The translations under genes and the position numbers were made by a program. DNA of 64,000 nucleotides from Lederbergia graminis (GTDB taxonomy: Bacteria > Bacillota > Bacilli > Bacillales > Bacillaceae_C), in assembly GCF_042655485.1 (NCBI RefSeq), contig NZ_JBHSMC010000005.1, positions 62,001 to 126,000 of the forward strand, read 5' to 3'. This document shows positions 16,952 through 25,989 of this stretch, piece after piece (positions within the stretch are counted from its first letter, which is position 1; every line of letters begins with the position of its first letter). A model generated the notes under the pieces. The model ran no database searches. It was not told where the DNA came from and saw nothing but the letters and a program-made list of their open reading frames with translations.

Positions 16952-17554
16952 ATGTCTCGTTATACTGGCCCAAGCTGGAAAATCTCCCGTCGTCTTGGTA
17001 TTTCACTAAGCGGTACTGGGAAAGAATTAGAAAAGCGCCCATATGCGCCTGGACAACATGGTCCAAACCAACGCAAGAAACAATCTGAATATGGCTTACA
17101 GCTTCAAGAAAAACAAAAGCTACGTCATATGTATGGTGTTAACGAACGTCAATTCTTAAATACATTCGTTAGAGCTGGAAAAATGAAAGGTAAACACGGC
17201 GAAAACTTCATGATTCTTCTTGAACAACGCCTTGACAATATCGTTTACCGTTTAGGTCTTGCACGCACTCGTCGTCAAGCTCGCCAATTAGTAAACCATG
17301 GACATATTCTTGTAGATGGAAGCCGTGTAGACATTCCTTCTTACAAAGTAGTTCCTGGACAAACTATTAGCGTTCGCGAAAAATCTCGTAACTTATCAAT
17401 CATCAAAGAATCTGTTGAAGCTACAAACTTCGTACCTGAATACGTTTCTTTTGATGCTGAGAAACTTGAAGGTTCTCTTACTCGCTTACCTGAGCGTTCT
17501 GAATTACCTTCTGAAATTAACGAATCATTCATCGTTGAGTTCTACTCTCGTTAA
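16952..17554 (+). CDS. rpsD: 30S ribosomal protein S4
   Basis: A 200-residue S4, the primary 16S rRNA-binding assembly protein of the small-subunit body. It opens MSRYTGPSWKISRRLGISLS and contains the S4 RNA-binding domain (LEQRLDNIVYRLGLARTRRQ followed by ARQLVNHGHILVDG). AAAGGAGGAG precedes the ATG. As in B. subtilis it stands alone rather than in a ribosomal protein operon. In B. subtilis tyrS follows; here about 14 kb of accessory genes and the PBP gene intervene. Confidence 0.98.
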   Translation: MSRYTGPSWKISRRLGISLSGTGKELEKRPYAPGQHGPNQRKKQSEYGLQLQEKQKLRHMYGVNERQFLNTFVRAGKMKGKHGENFMILLEQRLDNIVYRLGLARTRRQARQLVNHGHILVDGSRVDIPSYKVVPGQTISVREKSRNLSIIKESVEATNFVPEYVSFDAEKLEGSLTRLPERSELPSEINESFIVEFYSR

Positions 17555-17580
17555 TAGAATACCTCTTAAAGAGCAAAATA

Positions 17581-17624
17581 AAAACCCTAGAATTGTTGAT
17601 TTATCCACATTTCTAGGGTTTTTT
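17581..17624 (+). terminator. Terminator after rpsD
   Basis: AAACCCTAGAA and TTCTAGGGTTT pair around an 18-base loop, with TTTTTT after and AAAA before, so it can serve rpsD and also the convergent dehydratase operon. Confidence 0.88.
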
Positions 17625-17687
17625 GTTGCTTTAGAATAATATATGTCTGCAAAAAAGGATATAAGTTACAGCTTTTCTCTCGAGTTT

Positions 17688-19676
17688 TTAATTTTTAACT
17701 CTATCAAGCGCTAATGCTTTTTCTCCAGCTTCTAATACTTCTATTATTTTATCCACGTCATAAATACTACCATTCCACGTTCCACCACTCACCTTTTGCA
17801 ATGCCGCCCACAAACGTGTATCATCCGGTAAATCTTCGGCTGGTTTAATAGCAATCCGTTCTCTCTCATTTAAAATAACTGCTCCTTGTTCAGGTGACAC
17901 TGGTTTGTCTTCCGTACCTAAGAAATGAACATGTCCGACGAGTTGAACGGTATCTACTTTTACTTCAATAATATCTCCGTCGCGCAGTTTTCCAATCGGA
18001 CCATCTGCCAATCCTTCTGGGCCGACATGTCCGATGCAAGCCCCTGTGGAAACTCCCGAAAAACGTGCGTCGGTAATTAAAGTGACATGCTTTCCAAATG
18101 AAAGATGCTTAAGTGCAGAGGTAAGTTGATATGTCTCTTCCATTCCGGTACCTAGCGGACCACAACCCGAAACAACCATAATATCCCCTGCATTAATTCT
18201 CCCTTGTCTAATTGCCTCAATACCATCCCTTTCACTTGTAAAAACTTTCGCCATCCCTTTATGATAAAAAATTCCATCTTCATCGATTTTTTCGGGATCG
18301 ATTGATGTTGATTTAATAATCGATCCTTCAGGTGCAATATTCCCTGTCGGAAAAGTAATCGTAGAAGTCAAACCCTTTTTCCGTGCTTTTTCCTTTGACA
18401 TGATCACTTCATCCGCATGAATATGATCAGCTAGTAGCAATCGATCCTTCATTTTCTTTCTTCGATCAGATTGCTCCCACCAATCCAAATTTTCACCTAA
18501 TGTTTTACCTGTCACCGTCATGACGTCTTCATATAACAATCCTAATTTCCTTAATTCCAGCATAACTTCTGGGACTCCACCTGCAAGGTAAGCTCGGATT
18601 GTCGGATGATAATCCGGACCATTAGGAAGCACACTTACTAGTCTTGGTGTTTGACGATTTACTTTTATCCAATCTTCTACAATTGGAATTTTACATTTTG
18701 CCGCATGAGCGATAGCAGGTATGTGTAATAATAAATTAGTCGACCCACCAAAGGCTGCATGGACAACCATCGCATTATGAATTGCTTTATCTGTCAAAAT
18801 ATCTTTTGTTGTTAATTTTGCACGTTCCATATGAATCGCTGCACGTGCTGAATTTTTTGCTAGCTCTCTCCAGACCTCTTGTCCTGAAGGAGCCAAAGCA
18901 GAGTGAGGAAGCGATAATCCTAAAGCTTCAGCTACAACTTGAGCGGTTGCTGCCGTCCCTAAAAACTGGCAGCCTCCACCAGGTGTTGCACATGCTCGAC
19001 AACCAAGTTCAGCTGCTTCCTCTAATGATATTTCATTATTGGAATAACGTGCACCTATCGTTTGTATTTTTCCAGCATCTTCTCCATATTCAGGGGGCAA
19101 CGTGACACCACCAGGAATGATAATCGTCGGTAAATCATGCATGGAAGAAAGTGCTAACATCATTGCCGGCAATCCTTTATCACAAGTCGCAATGCCAATG
19201 ACCGCTTTTCTCGTTGGAAGAGAACGAATGAGGCGGCGATAGACAATAGCCGCATCATTTCTATATGGGAAAGAATCAAACATTCCCGTTGTCCCTTGCG
19301 ATCTACCATCACATGGATCACTCACATAAGCAGCAAATGGAATGCCACCTGCACGATTAATTTCCATTGCTGCTTCTTTCATCAACTGGTCTACTTCCCA
19401 ATGTCCCGTATGGTAACCGAGAGCAATTGGAAATCCATCCGGCGCTTTCATCCCGCCTTGTGTACTAAGCAATAATACCTCTTTACCATTTAATTTATTC
19501 GGCGACCACCCCATCCCAACATTTTGTGAAAGACCAAATAAATCGCCACTTGGAGAATGACGTAACATATAATCTGTCAATGGTAGTTTTCCTTCAGGTC
19601 CCTTAGCTTTCGTTTCAATATTTTCTATATTGTTTGGAGCAGTATATAACAATTCATCTAAAGAATAGGTCATCAT
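17688..19676 (-). CDS. IlvD/EDD-family sugar-acid dehydratase (YjhG/YagF xylonate dehydratase type)
   Basis: A 662-residue Fe-S dehydratase. Length and sequence fit the YjhG/YagF branch, which converts D-xylonate to 2-keto-3-deoxy-D-xylonate, rather than the 550-residue IlvD. Cluster and active-site cysteines lie in YVSDPCDGRSQG, IATCDKGLPAM and CATPGGGCQF. The C-terminal swivel domain has the conserved LITDARFSGVSTGACIGHVG. It overlaps the upstream FAH-family gene by four bases (ATGA) and is the last gene of a run of at least three. Other C5 sugar acids cannot be excluded as substrates. Confidence 0.85.
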   Translation of the reverse strand: MMTYSLDELLYTAPNNIENIETKAKGPEGKLPLTDYMLRHSPSGDLFGLSQNVGMGWSPNKLNGKEVLLLSTQGGMKAPDGFPIALGYHTGHWEVDQLMKEAAMEINRAGGIPFAAYVSDPCDGRSQGTTGMFDSFPYRNDAAIVYRRLIRSLPTRKAVIGIATCDKGLPAMMLALSSMHDLPTIIIPGGVTLPPEYGEDAGKIQTIGARYSNNEISLEEAAELGCRACATPGGGCQFLGTAATAQVVAEALGLSLPHSALAPSGQEVWRELAKNSARAAIHMERAKLTTKDILTDKAIHNAMVVHAAFGGSTNLLLHIPAIAHAAKCKIPIVEDWIKVNRQTPRLVSVLPNGPDYHPTIRAYLAGGVPEVMLELRKLGLLYEDVMTVTGKTLGENLDWWEQSDRRKKMKDRLLLADHIHADEVIMSKEKARKKGLTSTITFPTGNIAPEGSIIKSTSIDPEKIDEDGIFYHKGMAKVFTSERDGIEAIRQGRINAGDIMVVSGCGPLGTGMEETYQLTSALKHLSFGKHVTLITDARFSGVSTGACIGHVGPEGLADGPIGKLRDGDIIEVKVDTVQLVGHVHFLGTEDKPVSPEQGAVILNERERIAIKPAEDLPDDTRLWAALQKVSGGTWNGSIYDVDKIIEVLEAGEKALALDRVKN

Positions 19677-20566
19677 TGCACCTCTAATGGCAACTGCGCT
19701 TTCACTGGATTAATTAATTTCCCTATTCTCGGAATTTCAATCTCAACCAAATCACCATCATTTAATGTAAAATCATTCGGAGGGACGATACATGTTCCCG
19801 TTAATAATACCGTACCAGGGAACACGATATTATCTCTCATTAAATATTCGACAAGCTCTTCGTATGATCTCTTTAATTGGGAGGTATTTGCACTGTCTTC
19901 AAATACCTTTTCACCTTCTCTAAAAATTCTACAGATAATCTCAAAGTCATATGGATTGTCCACCGTCTCCGCTAATAAAATTGCAGGGCCGACTGAACAG
20001 GAATGCTTCCACATTTTTGCTTGTGGCAAATATAAAGGATTCTCCCCTTCAATATCTCTACTGCTCATATCATTACCAATCGTATAACCAACGATTGTTC
20101 CATTTCCGTCAATAACCAAACCGAGTTCAGGTTCAGGTATGATCCAATTAGAATCAGAACGTAAATAAAGCGGATCATTCGGTCCAATCGTTCTGCGATC
20201 AGTCGACTTCAAGAACAGTTCAGGACGTTCTGCGACATATACTTTATCGTAATAGGAAACGGTTGGCTCATTGCCTTGAGATTCATAATTTCTTGCATCT
20301 CTGCTTCTTAAATAGGTGACACCACTTGCCCACACTTCATATGCATTGATAGGTAGACTAAGAGTTAATTCTTCCAAAGATTTATCTAAAGGTTCAATTC
20401 CAATAATCAATTCTTGTACGAGTGTAAGGTAACTCATTTTCTCTTCTTCACATTTTTTTAAAAAATCTTGGAAAGTCCTAAACGGCAAAGGATATACTTT
20501 TGAGCTAATTGTAACCGCTGCCAATTTTTCCGTTTGTGCGTCAGTACGATAATTGATGATTCTCAT
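19673..20566 (-). CDS. FAH-family 2-keto-3-deoxy-sugar-acid dehydratase
   Basis: A 297-residue fumarylacetoacetate-hydrolase-fold enzyme. Metal ligands are in IPEPELGLVID and the following GNDMSSRDIEGENPLYLPQ. Length and the pairing with a xylonate-type dehydratase and an aldehyde dehydrogenase point to 2-keto-3-deoxy-pentonate dehydratase, which makes 2-oxoglutarate semialdehyde (compare archaeal KdaD, about 298 residues). AGGAGAGGG stands before the ATG. It is coupled to the downstream dehydratase by overlap. The assignment rests on context and fold; the substrate is inferred. Confidence 0.78.
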   Translation of the reverse strand: MRIINYRTDAQTEKLAAVTISSKVYPLPFRTFQDFLKKCEEEKMSYLTLVQELIIGIEPLDKSLEELTLSLPINAYEVWASGVTYLRSRDARNYESQGNEPTVSYYDKVYVAERPELFLKSTDRRTIGPNDPLYLRSDSNWIIPEPELGLVIDGNGTIVGYTIGNDMSSRDIEGENPLYLPQAKMWKHSCSVGPAILLAETVDNPYDFEIICRIFREGEKVFEDSANTSQLKRSYEELVEYLMRDNIVFPGTVLLTGTCIVPPNDFTLNDGDLVEIEIPRIGKLINPVKAQLPLEVQ

Positions 20567-20636
20567 TGATCCCTCTCCTTTTTAGTAAAGCATTCACATC
20601 CATGTGGAGCGAATGCTTTACTTATATTTTTTTATA

Positions 20637-22082
20637 TTAGCCTTTTACAAATACAGTTTTGATCGATGTATAAAATTCTATTGCTGCTTCACCTTGTTCA
20701 CGTGAATGAGAGCTTGATTGTTTCATTCCACCAAATGGCGCTTGCAGTTCAACTCCTGCTGTCTCAGCATTGATTCTTACTAACCCAGCATCTACTTGAT
20801 CAATAAACTGCAACATCGCTCCAATATTTTCTGTGTAAATAGACGCACTCAAACCAAACGGTGTATCGTTTGCAAGATTAAATGCTTCTTCTATATCATC
20901 AAAAGGGATGAGTGCAATGACTGGTCCAAAAATTTCTTCTTGGGCAATTTGCATTTTACTATCTACATCATCAAAAATAGTCGGCTCTACGAAAAATCCT
21001 TTACCATATTCTGAATCTGTTAATCTATTTCCACCATGAATTAGTTTGGCCCCTTCTTCTTTTCCTTTTTCAATATAAGAAAGAACAGTCTCCATTTGTG
21101 CTTCAGAAGAACAAGGTCCCATCCAAACTCCATCTTCCATGCCATTCCCGATTTTTATATCTTCCATTGCAGAAAGTAATTTATCCGTAAAAGCATCTTT
21201 TATACTGCTATGAACGAGAACACGGCTGGTTGCTGTACATTTTTGACCAGTCGAACGGAAAGCTCCACTTATTGTACCTTCAACTGCTTTATCTAAATCG
21301 GCATCAGCAGCAATAATGACAGGATTTTTCCCTCCCATTTCAAGTTGAAATTTAGCTCCTCTTGCCACTGCTCCTTTGGCAATTTCTCTACCAACCGTAT
21401 CAGATCCTGTGAATGAGATTCCCGTAATACCTGGATGATTCACGATACCATTACCAATGACACTTCCAGGTCCAGTAACCATATTGACTACCCCTTCAGG
21501 AATTCCAGCTTCATGAAAACACTCGATTACTTTTGCTGCCGTAATCGCTGTTTCGGATGCAGGTTTAATAATAATCGTATTTCCGTAAATCAAAGCGGGA
21601 GCCATTTTCCAAATTGGAATCGCAACAGGAAAATTCCATGGAGTGATGATACCTACTACTCCAAGTGGAACCCGCTTTGTAAACATAAATGCCTCATTGT
21701 CAGTTGATGGAATGACATCCCCAATTTTCCGCAATCCTTCTCCTGCATAATAACGTAAAATTGCGACTCCTCTTGCAGTTTCTCCTTTTGCTTCCGGAAA
21801 AGTTTTACCCATCTCTTCCGTCATCGTTTGGGCAATTTCGTCCAAGCGCGCTTCAATAAGATTTGCCACTTTATATAAGTAGTCACCACGTGCAGCACCA
21901 GATAATTTGGCCCAAGAAAACCTTGCTTCGGTAGCTGCATTCACCGCGGCATCCAAGTCTTCAGTAGTTGAAACTTGAGCACTCCCAACAACTTCTTGAG
22001 TAGCAGGATTAATGATTTCTTTCGTCTTCCCAGATGCAGATGGACTCCACTTTCCAGCTATGTAATTTGAATACGTTTTCAT
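20637..22082 (-). CDS. 2,5-dioxovalerate (2-oxoglutarate semialdehyde) dehydrogenase
   Basis: A 481-residue NAD(P)-dependent aldehyde dehydrogenase. The Rossmann and catalytic signatures are GVVGIITPWNFPVAIPIWKM, the Glu in QLEMGGKNPVII, the nucleophilic Cys in RSTGQKCTATSR and EEIFGPVIAL. It resembles B. subtilis YcbD, and the neighbouring genes indicate it oxidises 2-oxoglutarate semialdehyde to 2-oxoglutarate, the last step of Weimberg and glucarate-type pathways. AAGGAGG precedes the ATG. A near-palindrome lies about 140 bases upstream, suggesting its own promoter. Confidence 0.85.
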   Translation of the reverse strand: MKTYSNYIAGKWSPSASGKTKEIINPATQEVVGSAQVSTTEDLDAAVNAATEARFSWAKLSGAARGDYLYKVANLIEARLDEIAQTMTEEMGKTFPEAKGETARGVAILRYYAGEGLRKIGDVIPSTDNEAFMFTKRVPLGVVGIITPWNFPVAIPIWKMAPALIYGNTIIIKPASETAITAAKVIECFHEAGIPEGVVNMVTGPGSVIGNGIVNHPGITGISFTGSDTVGREIAKGAVARGAKFQLEMGGKNPVIIAADADLDKAVEGTISGAFRSTGQKCTATSRVLVHSSIKDAFTDKLLSAMEDIKIGNGMEDGVWMGPCSSEAQMETVLSYIEKGKEEGAKLIHGGNRLTDSEYGKGFFVEPTIFDDVDSKMQIAQEEIFGPVIALIPFDDIEEAFNLANDTPFGLSASIYTENIGAMLQFIDQVDAGLVRINAETAGVELQAPFGGMKQSSSHSREQGEAAIEFYTSIKTVFVKG

Positions 22083-22220
22083 AATTGAATATCCTCCTTG
22101 AGAATTCTTAGATAGGACGTTACAGTATCATTCTACCATATTAGTAAATTACTTTAAATAAACCCTAGTTTTTACTATAATTACCCCTGTATTCTTATGG
22201 GTATTTGTTATTAAAAATAG

Positions 22221-22240
22221 TTTACTAAAGCTTTACTAAA
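22221..22240. promoter_or_regulatory. Putative operator (near-palindrome)
   Basis: TTTACTAAAGCTTTACTAAA is both an 11-bp-spaced direct repeat of TTTACTAAA and a palindrome with one mismatched pair. It lies in the space between the uxaA-like and aldehyde dehydrogenase genes. One helical turn between half-sites suits a dimeric regulator. No regulator gene is in the cluster, so the binder is unknown. Confidence 0.3.
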
Positions 22241-22266
22241 TCTATATTTTATCATGTAAAATAAAT

Positions 22267-23439
22267 TTAAAATGTAGGACCTATTCTCCAAATTCCGAAG
22301 TCATGTTGCTTTAAGATTTCAGCTTTCGTTTTCTTACCCATACATACCATAGCAATTTCATCTAGGATTCTATTCCCTACATCTTGTACTGTTTCCTTGC
22401 CCTCTATTATCGTTCCCGCGTTCAAATCTATATTTTCTTCCATTCTTTCAAAAATTGATGTATTAGTTGCAATTTTTATAGTAGGAACAATAGGTGATCC
22501 AGTTGGAGTTCCTCTACCTGTTGTAAATAATACGACTTGTGCTCCACCTGCAGCCATTCCAGTTAATTGTTCGATATCATGACCAGGTGTATCCATCCAT
22601 ACTAACCCTTTTTTTGTTGGTGTTTCTGCATAATTTATTAATTCTTGTAAAGTTCTAGTACCTGCTTTTGTGGCAGCCCCCAATGATTTTTCTTCCAATG
22701 AGCTTAACCCACCTTTAATATTTCCAGGGCTTGGGTTTCCGGTCCTGATGTCTACTCCCATCATAATCGCCCTGTTTTCCATAGCAGATATTACTTGATA
22801 CACCCTTTTGGACACATGATCATCAACAGCTCGTTCTGCAAGTAAATGCTCCGCTCCAATCAGTTCTGTTGTCTCAGCTAATATTGCTGTTCCTCCCCGA
22901 TCAATAATCATGTCACTCACTGCTCCTACAGCTGGATTAGCGGAAATCCCAGAGCATGCATCTGATCCACCGCATTCCGTTCCAATAATTAGCTCATCGA
23001 AGCAAAAAGGTACTCTTTGTTGCATAGATGCTTCTTGAACCATTTTGACTGCAATTTTAGAACCTTCAGCAATTGCAGATAATGTTCCTCCATGGTCTTG
23101 TATAGAAACTGTTTCAACTGGTTTACCAGTTTTTTTAATTTCTTCAGCTACACTACGGGCTTGATGTGTTTCACAACCAAGTCCTAACACAACGACGCCA
23201 TATACATTGGGATTAGAGCCCATCCCTACATATGTTCGAAAGGTTTGTTCATAATCGATGCCTACTTGAGCACATCCATGTTGATGAATAAAGGTAACTG
23301 TACCATCCACCAATTCAGTAATTTGCTTTGCAGCCTGAGTCGCACATGTGATAGTAGGCAATATTAGAACATGATTCCTAATACCAATTCGCCCATCCGG
23401 CCTTCTATACCCCATCAGATTATTATCTTGATTGTTCAA
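22267..23439 (-). CDS. UxaA-family sugar-acid dehydratase, large subunit
   Basis: A polypeptide of about 390 residues equal to the C-terminal domain of altronate/galactarate dehydratases. Visible motifs are YRRPDGRIGIRNHVLILPTI, FIHQHGCAQVG, GLGCETHQA and TECGGSDACSG, with Cys and His residues expected to hold the metal. The matching small domain is a separate upstream gene. I chose the TTG start after GGGAGGGGTGATCGGG, which overlaps the small subunit gene by 17 bases; an upstream GTG is possible. The substrate is uncertain: altronate, galactarate, a pentonate or, less likely here, sulfolactate (SuyB). Confidence 0.8.
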   Translation of the reverse strand: MNNQDNNLMGYRRPDGRIGIRNHVLILPTITCATQAAKQITELVDGTVTFIHQHGCAQVGIDYEQTFRTYVGMGSNPNVYGVVVLGLGCETHQARSVAEEIKKTGKPVETVSIQDHGGTLSAIAEGSKIAVKMVQEASMQQRVPFCFDELIIGTECGGSDACSGISANPAVGAVSDMIIDRGGTAILAETTELIGAEHLLAERAVDDHVSKRVYQVISAMENRAIMMGVDIRTGNPSPGNIKGGLSSLEEKSLGAATKAGTRTLQELINYAETPTKKGLVWMDTPGHDIEQLTGMAAGGAQVVLFTTGRGTPTGSPIVPTIKIATNTSIFERMEENIDLNAGTIIEGKETVQDVGNRILDEIAMVCMGKKTKAEILKQHDFGIWRIGPTF

Positions 23440-23728
23440 CCCGATCACCCCTCCCACGTATTCCCTCTAAATTATGAATATGAACATGTTCTCCTATGCA
23501 AATGTCTATTGTTGCTACTCCTATAACCTCTCCATACTTCAATATATTTTCACCTTTTTTAATTGGTAGGATTGAAAACTTATGACCAAATTCAATATCA
23601 TCAACTACAAGTACTCTAATTGTTTTATTCTGATGATTTAATTCTATAGCTGAATTCTTAGCTATGTCTTTTATAGCAACCGCAACATTATCATTTTCAT
23701 TCATCGTAACAGCTTGGAAAGTATTCAC
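23423..23728 (-). CDS. UxaA-family dehydratase, small (SAF-domain) subunit
   Basis: A 101-residue SAF-domain protein matching the N-terminal domain of UxaA/GarD. It contains DIEFGHKFSILPIKKGENIL, then YGEVIGVATIDICIGEHVHI and HN near the end. It is translationally coupled to the large subunit by overlap. First gene of the sugar-acid run; the roughly 190-base space before the repeat at 23.92 kb shows no clear promoter or catabolite-repression site. Confidence 0.8.
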   Translation of the reverse strand: MNTFQAVTMNENDNVAVAIKDIAKNSAIELNHQNKTIRVLVVDDIEFGHKFSILPIKKGENILKYGEVIGVATIDICIGEHVHIHNLEGIRGRGDRVEQSR

Positions 23729-23922
23729 CTAAATGCCGTACCACCTTTCGTTTATGTCACTTATCATGAAACACTGACACCTCCTCTGAATAAGTTATGA
23801 TTTCGCCACCGATATCATGATGACCTTCTTTTTTCAGACATTCCATACGAGAAAAATCGATATATTTCAGAGTGATATTTTTTATAATCAAGTATGACTT
23901 CTTACAAAAAGATGTAATAGTA

Positions 23923-24040
23923 AGAGACTTTAACAAAGCAGGACCGAACTATCAATTGATTACATAGTTCGGTCCTTTTCTATCATCTATACGATTATTG
24001 GTTGGTTTTACATCTAGTTCAAATCGTTTTGTATAACCTC
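23923..24040 (-). repeat. Decayed family 1 element with terminator hairpin
   Basis: Read on the minus strand, downstream of bceB, GAGGTTATACAAAACGATTTGAACTAGATG is followed by a degenerate arm and the CCGAACTAT hairpin. The GC-rich core is absent. The arrangement (gene, arm, hairpin) is that of the copies behind ytsP and fni. The far terminus is not clear. Confidence 0.6.
23940..23976. terminator. Terminator hairpin after bceB
   Basis: AGGACCGAACTAT and ATAGTTCGGTCCT form a perfect 13-bp stem with an 11-base loop, with short T runs on both sides. It probably ends the bceAB transcript and shields the sugar-acid operon. Confidence 0.75.
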
Positions 24041-24045
24041 ATACA

Positions 24046-25989
24046 TTACAAAGCTTCTTTTATTAGCTTTTTATAATATATTAATGATAAGATCCCGAAG
24101 ATTGAATAGAGTAAAGTATAGAACACCATCACGATAATCATTGGTGTCCAGAGCTCGGTTCCAAAAAAGAACCAACCAGATTTCACCGCAAAGTAGCTAT
24201 GGAATAGCCCTACAATTAACGGAATACCAAAATTAAACAATTGTTTCGCCTTAATCCCGTTTAATAAATCTGTTGTTGTAAACCCTAATTTACGTAAAAT
24301 TGTATAGCTATCTTTTTCCTCTTCCCCTTCATCCATTTGCTTAAAATAAAGAATGCAACCAGATGTAATTAAAAAAGTTAATCCCAGAAATCCGACGATA
24401 AACATAATTAAACCCATTATCATTTTTTGCTTCATAAATGCGTCTAATTGCGATTCATGCCCCGCCCATTGACCTAAGTTTAGATCATTGAAGATCTGAT
24501 TAGCTTTATTTAGATCTGAGCTTTTATCAATATCAAAACCGACATAAACAGAAAACTCATTCTTGACTTCTGGGTCAAAATCCGCAGCTAATTGTTGATA
24601 TACTGTATCATCCACAACTGCTACTGGAAACCCACCAAGTGTTATTCGCATTGGAAGTAAGCGTTTATCTTCATATTTTATAAAGTTTAATTCAAATTTT
24701 TTTGATTTCCCGGACATCGTGAATAACCCTTTTTTAAAGGTCATCAGAGATTGTATAGCTGTATTACCATTGATAAACACAGATTCCTGCTCTGCCACAT
24801 CAATTCCTTCAACAAAACGGTCCGATATCACTGTCATTGGTAGTTTTAGATTGTCTGATCCTTGTCGTTTTTCTGAATCTTCCAAGACATTAGATAAATC
24901 CGTCAACACATTCATCAAGTCAATCTCCGTTTTGGTATAACTAATTTGTTCAGCTTCCAGTAAATTAGAAAATTGTTTTGCACGCTCCTCGTTAGGAATA
25001 GAAAAATCATTGACTACAGACTCTATCGCTGTTTTTTCAGCTGAATAATATGAAATGTAAGTGAGTGATAATAACCCGAGCGCCAATGCTGAGACAGTCG
25101 TAATCACAGTTAACAGCATCGAATTAGATCTCATTCGAAACATAATTGATGATAAGGACAACACTTTATGAACCGACAGATATCCATTATCCTTTTTACG
25201 AATCAGATTAAAAATAAACCGAATGGAGCCCTTGTAAAAGAAATATGTTCCTATAATTACCGAGGCAAGGATTGTTACCATTACCATAAACATTAGTTCC
25301 ATTGTAGTAAACTGACCATTAAATAATTTTGTTGATAAATAGTAACCAAATATAATGAGCACAATTCCTAAAATACCCATGATAACTTCTAATACAGAAA
25401 CCTTCCGTTTTGTCTCCTCAGAAGTTGAAGTTGTATGGAACAAGGATATGATTTGCTGTTGTTTGATAAACAACGCATTTTTGACCATGATTATCACATA
25501 TATAACGGCAAATACAATGACGGTTTGAACAAGTGCCTCAGTGGAAAACCGCAATGTTGCCACCTCTTCAATCCCGATAACCTTTAATAAAATCATTAAC
25601 ATTAGTTTTGAAGACACAAATCCGATAAACACTCCAACAATCATCGAGCAAAAATAAAGAATCATATTTTCAACACTTAATATCCAAAAAGTTTTTCTTT
25701 TAGAAATTCCAACTAGCTGGAGCAATCCAATTTCCTTGCCACGACGCTTGATAAACAACGTATTCGCATAGATCAGGAATACTATGACGATAGCGATTAG
25801 CATAACGGCCGCAACTTTCATCGCTGCCTCCCCTTTAATCGATCCTTCCGCAGCATCCATCGATGGATCAAACTGTAGGGTCAAGAATGCAAAATACAAG
25901 GCAACACTAAAAATAAGTGCAAAAACGTACAAATAATAGTTTTTGATGTTCTTTACTAAATTTCGAAAGATGAGATTTTTGAAGCTCAT
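24046..25989 (-). CDS. bceB: Bacitracin-type ABC transporter permease BceB
   Basis: A 647-residue permease, essentially the length of B. subtilis BceB, with ten predicted membrane segments and a large extracellular domain of about 200 residues between TM7 and TM8 (roughly residues 305-520). FtsX-like domains flank it. BceAB removes bacitracin from its lipid II-cycle target and also passes the signal to the kinase BceS. The gene overlaps bceA by four bases. Whether bacitracin or another peptide is the natural substrate cannot be read from the sequence. Confidence 0.92.
   Translation of the reverse strand: MSFKNLIFRNLVKNIKNYYLYVFALIFSVALYFAFLTLQFDPSMDAAEGSIKGEAAMKVAAVMLIAIVIVFLIYANTLFIKRRGKEIGLLQLVGISKRKTFWILSVENMILYFCSMIVGVFIGFVSSKLMLMILLKVIGIEEVATLRFSTEALVQTVIVFAVIYVIIMVKNALFIKQQQIISLFHTTSTSEETKRKVSVLEVIMGILGIVLIIFGYYLSTKLFNGQFTTMELMFMVMVTILASVIIGTYFFYKGSIRFIFNLIRKKDNGYLSVHKVLSLSSIMFRMRSNSMLLTVITTVSALALGLLSLTYISYYSAEKTAIESVVNDFSIPNEERAKQFSNLLEAEQISYTKTEIDLMNVLTDLSNVLEDSEKRQGSDNLKLPMTVISDRFVEGIDVAEQESVFINGNTAIQSLMTFKKGLFTMSGKSKKFELNFIKYEDKRLLPMRITLGGFPVAVVDDTVYQQLAADFDPEVKNEFSVYVGFDIDKSSDLNKANQIFNDLNLGQWAGHESQLDAFMKQKMIMGLIMFIVGFLGLTFLITSGCILYFKQMDEGEEEKDSYTILRKLGFTTTDLLNGIKAKQLFNFGIPLIVGLFHSYFAVKSGWFFFGTELWTPMIIVMVFYTLLYSIFGILSLIYYKKLIKEAL

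Noticed and set aside
22267..23728. Assignment as sulfolactate sulfo-lyase SuyAB
   Set aside because: The split layout fits, but the neighbours are sugar-acid enzymes and no sulfonate genes are present; left as UxaA family.
23760..23800. Possible cre site (TGAAACACTGACA) before the uxaA-like genes
   Set aside because: The central CG is missing and the spacing is one base short.
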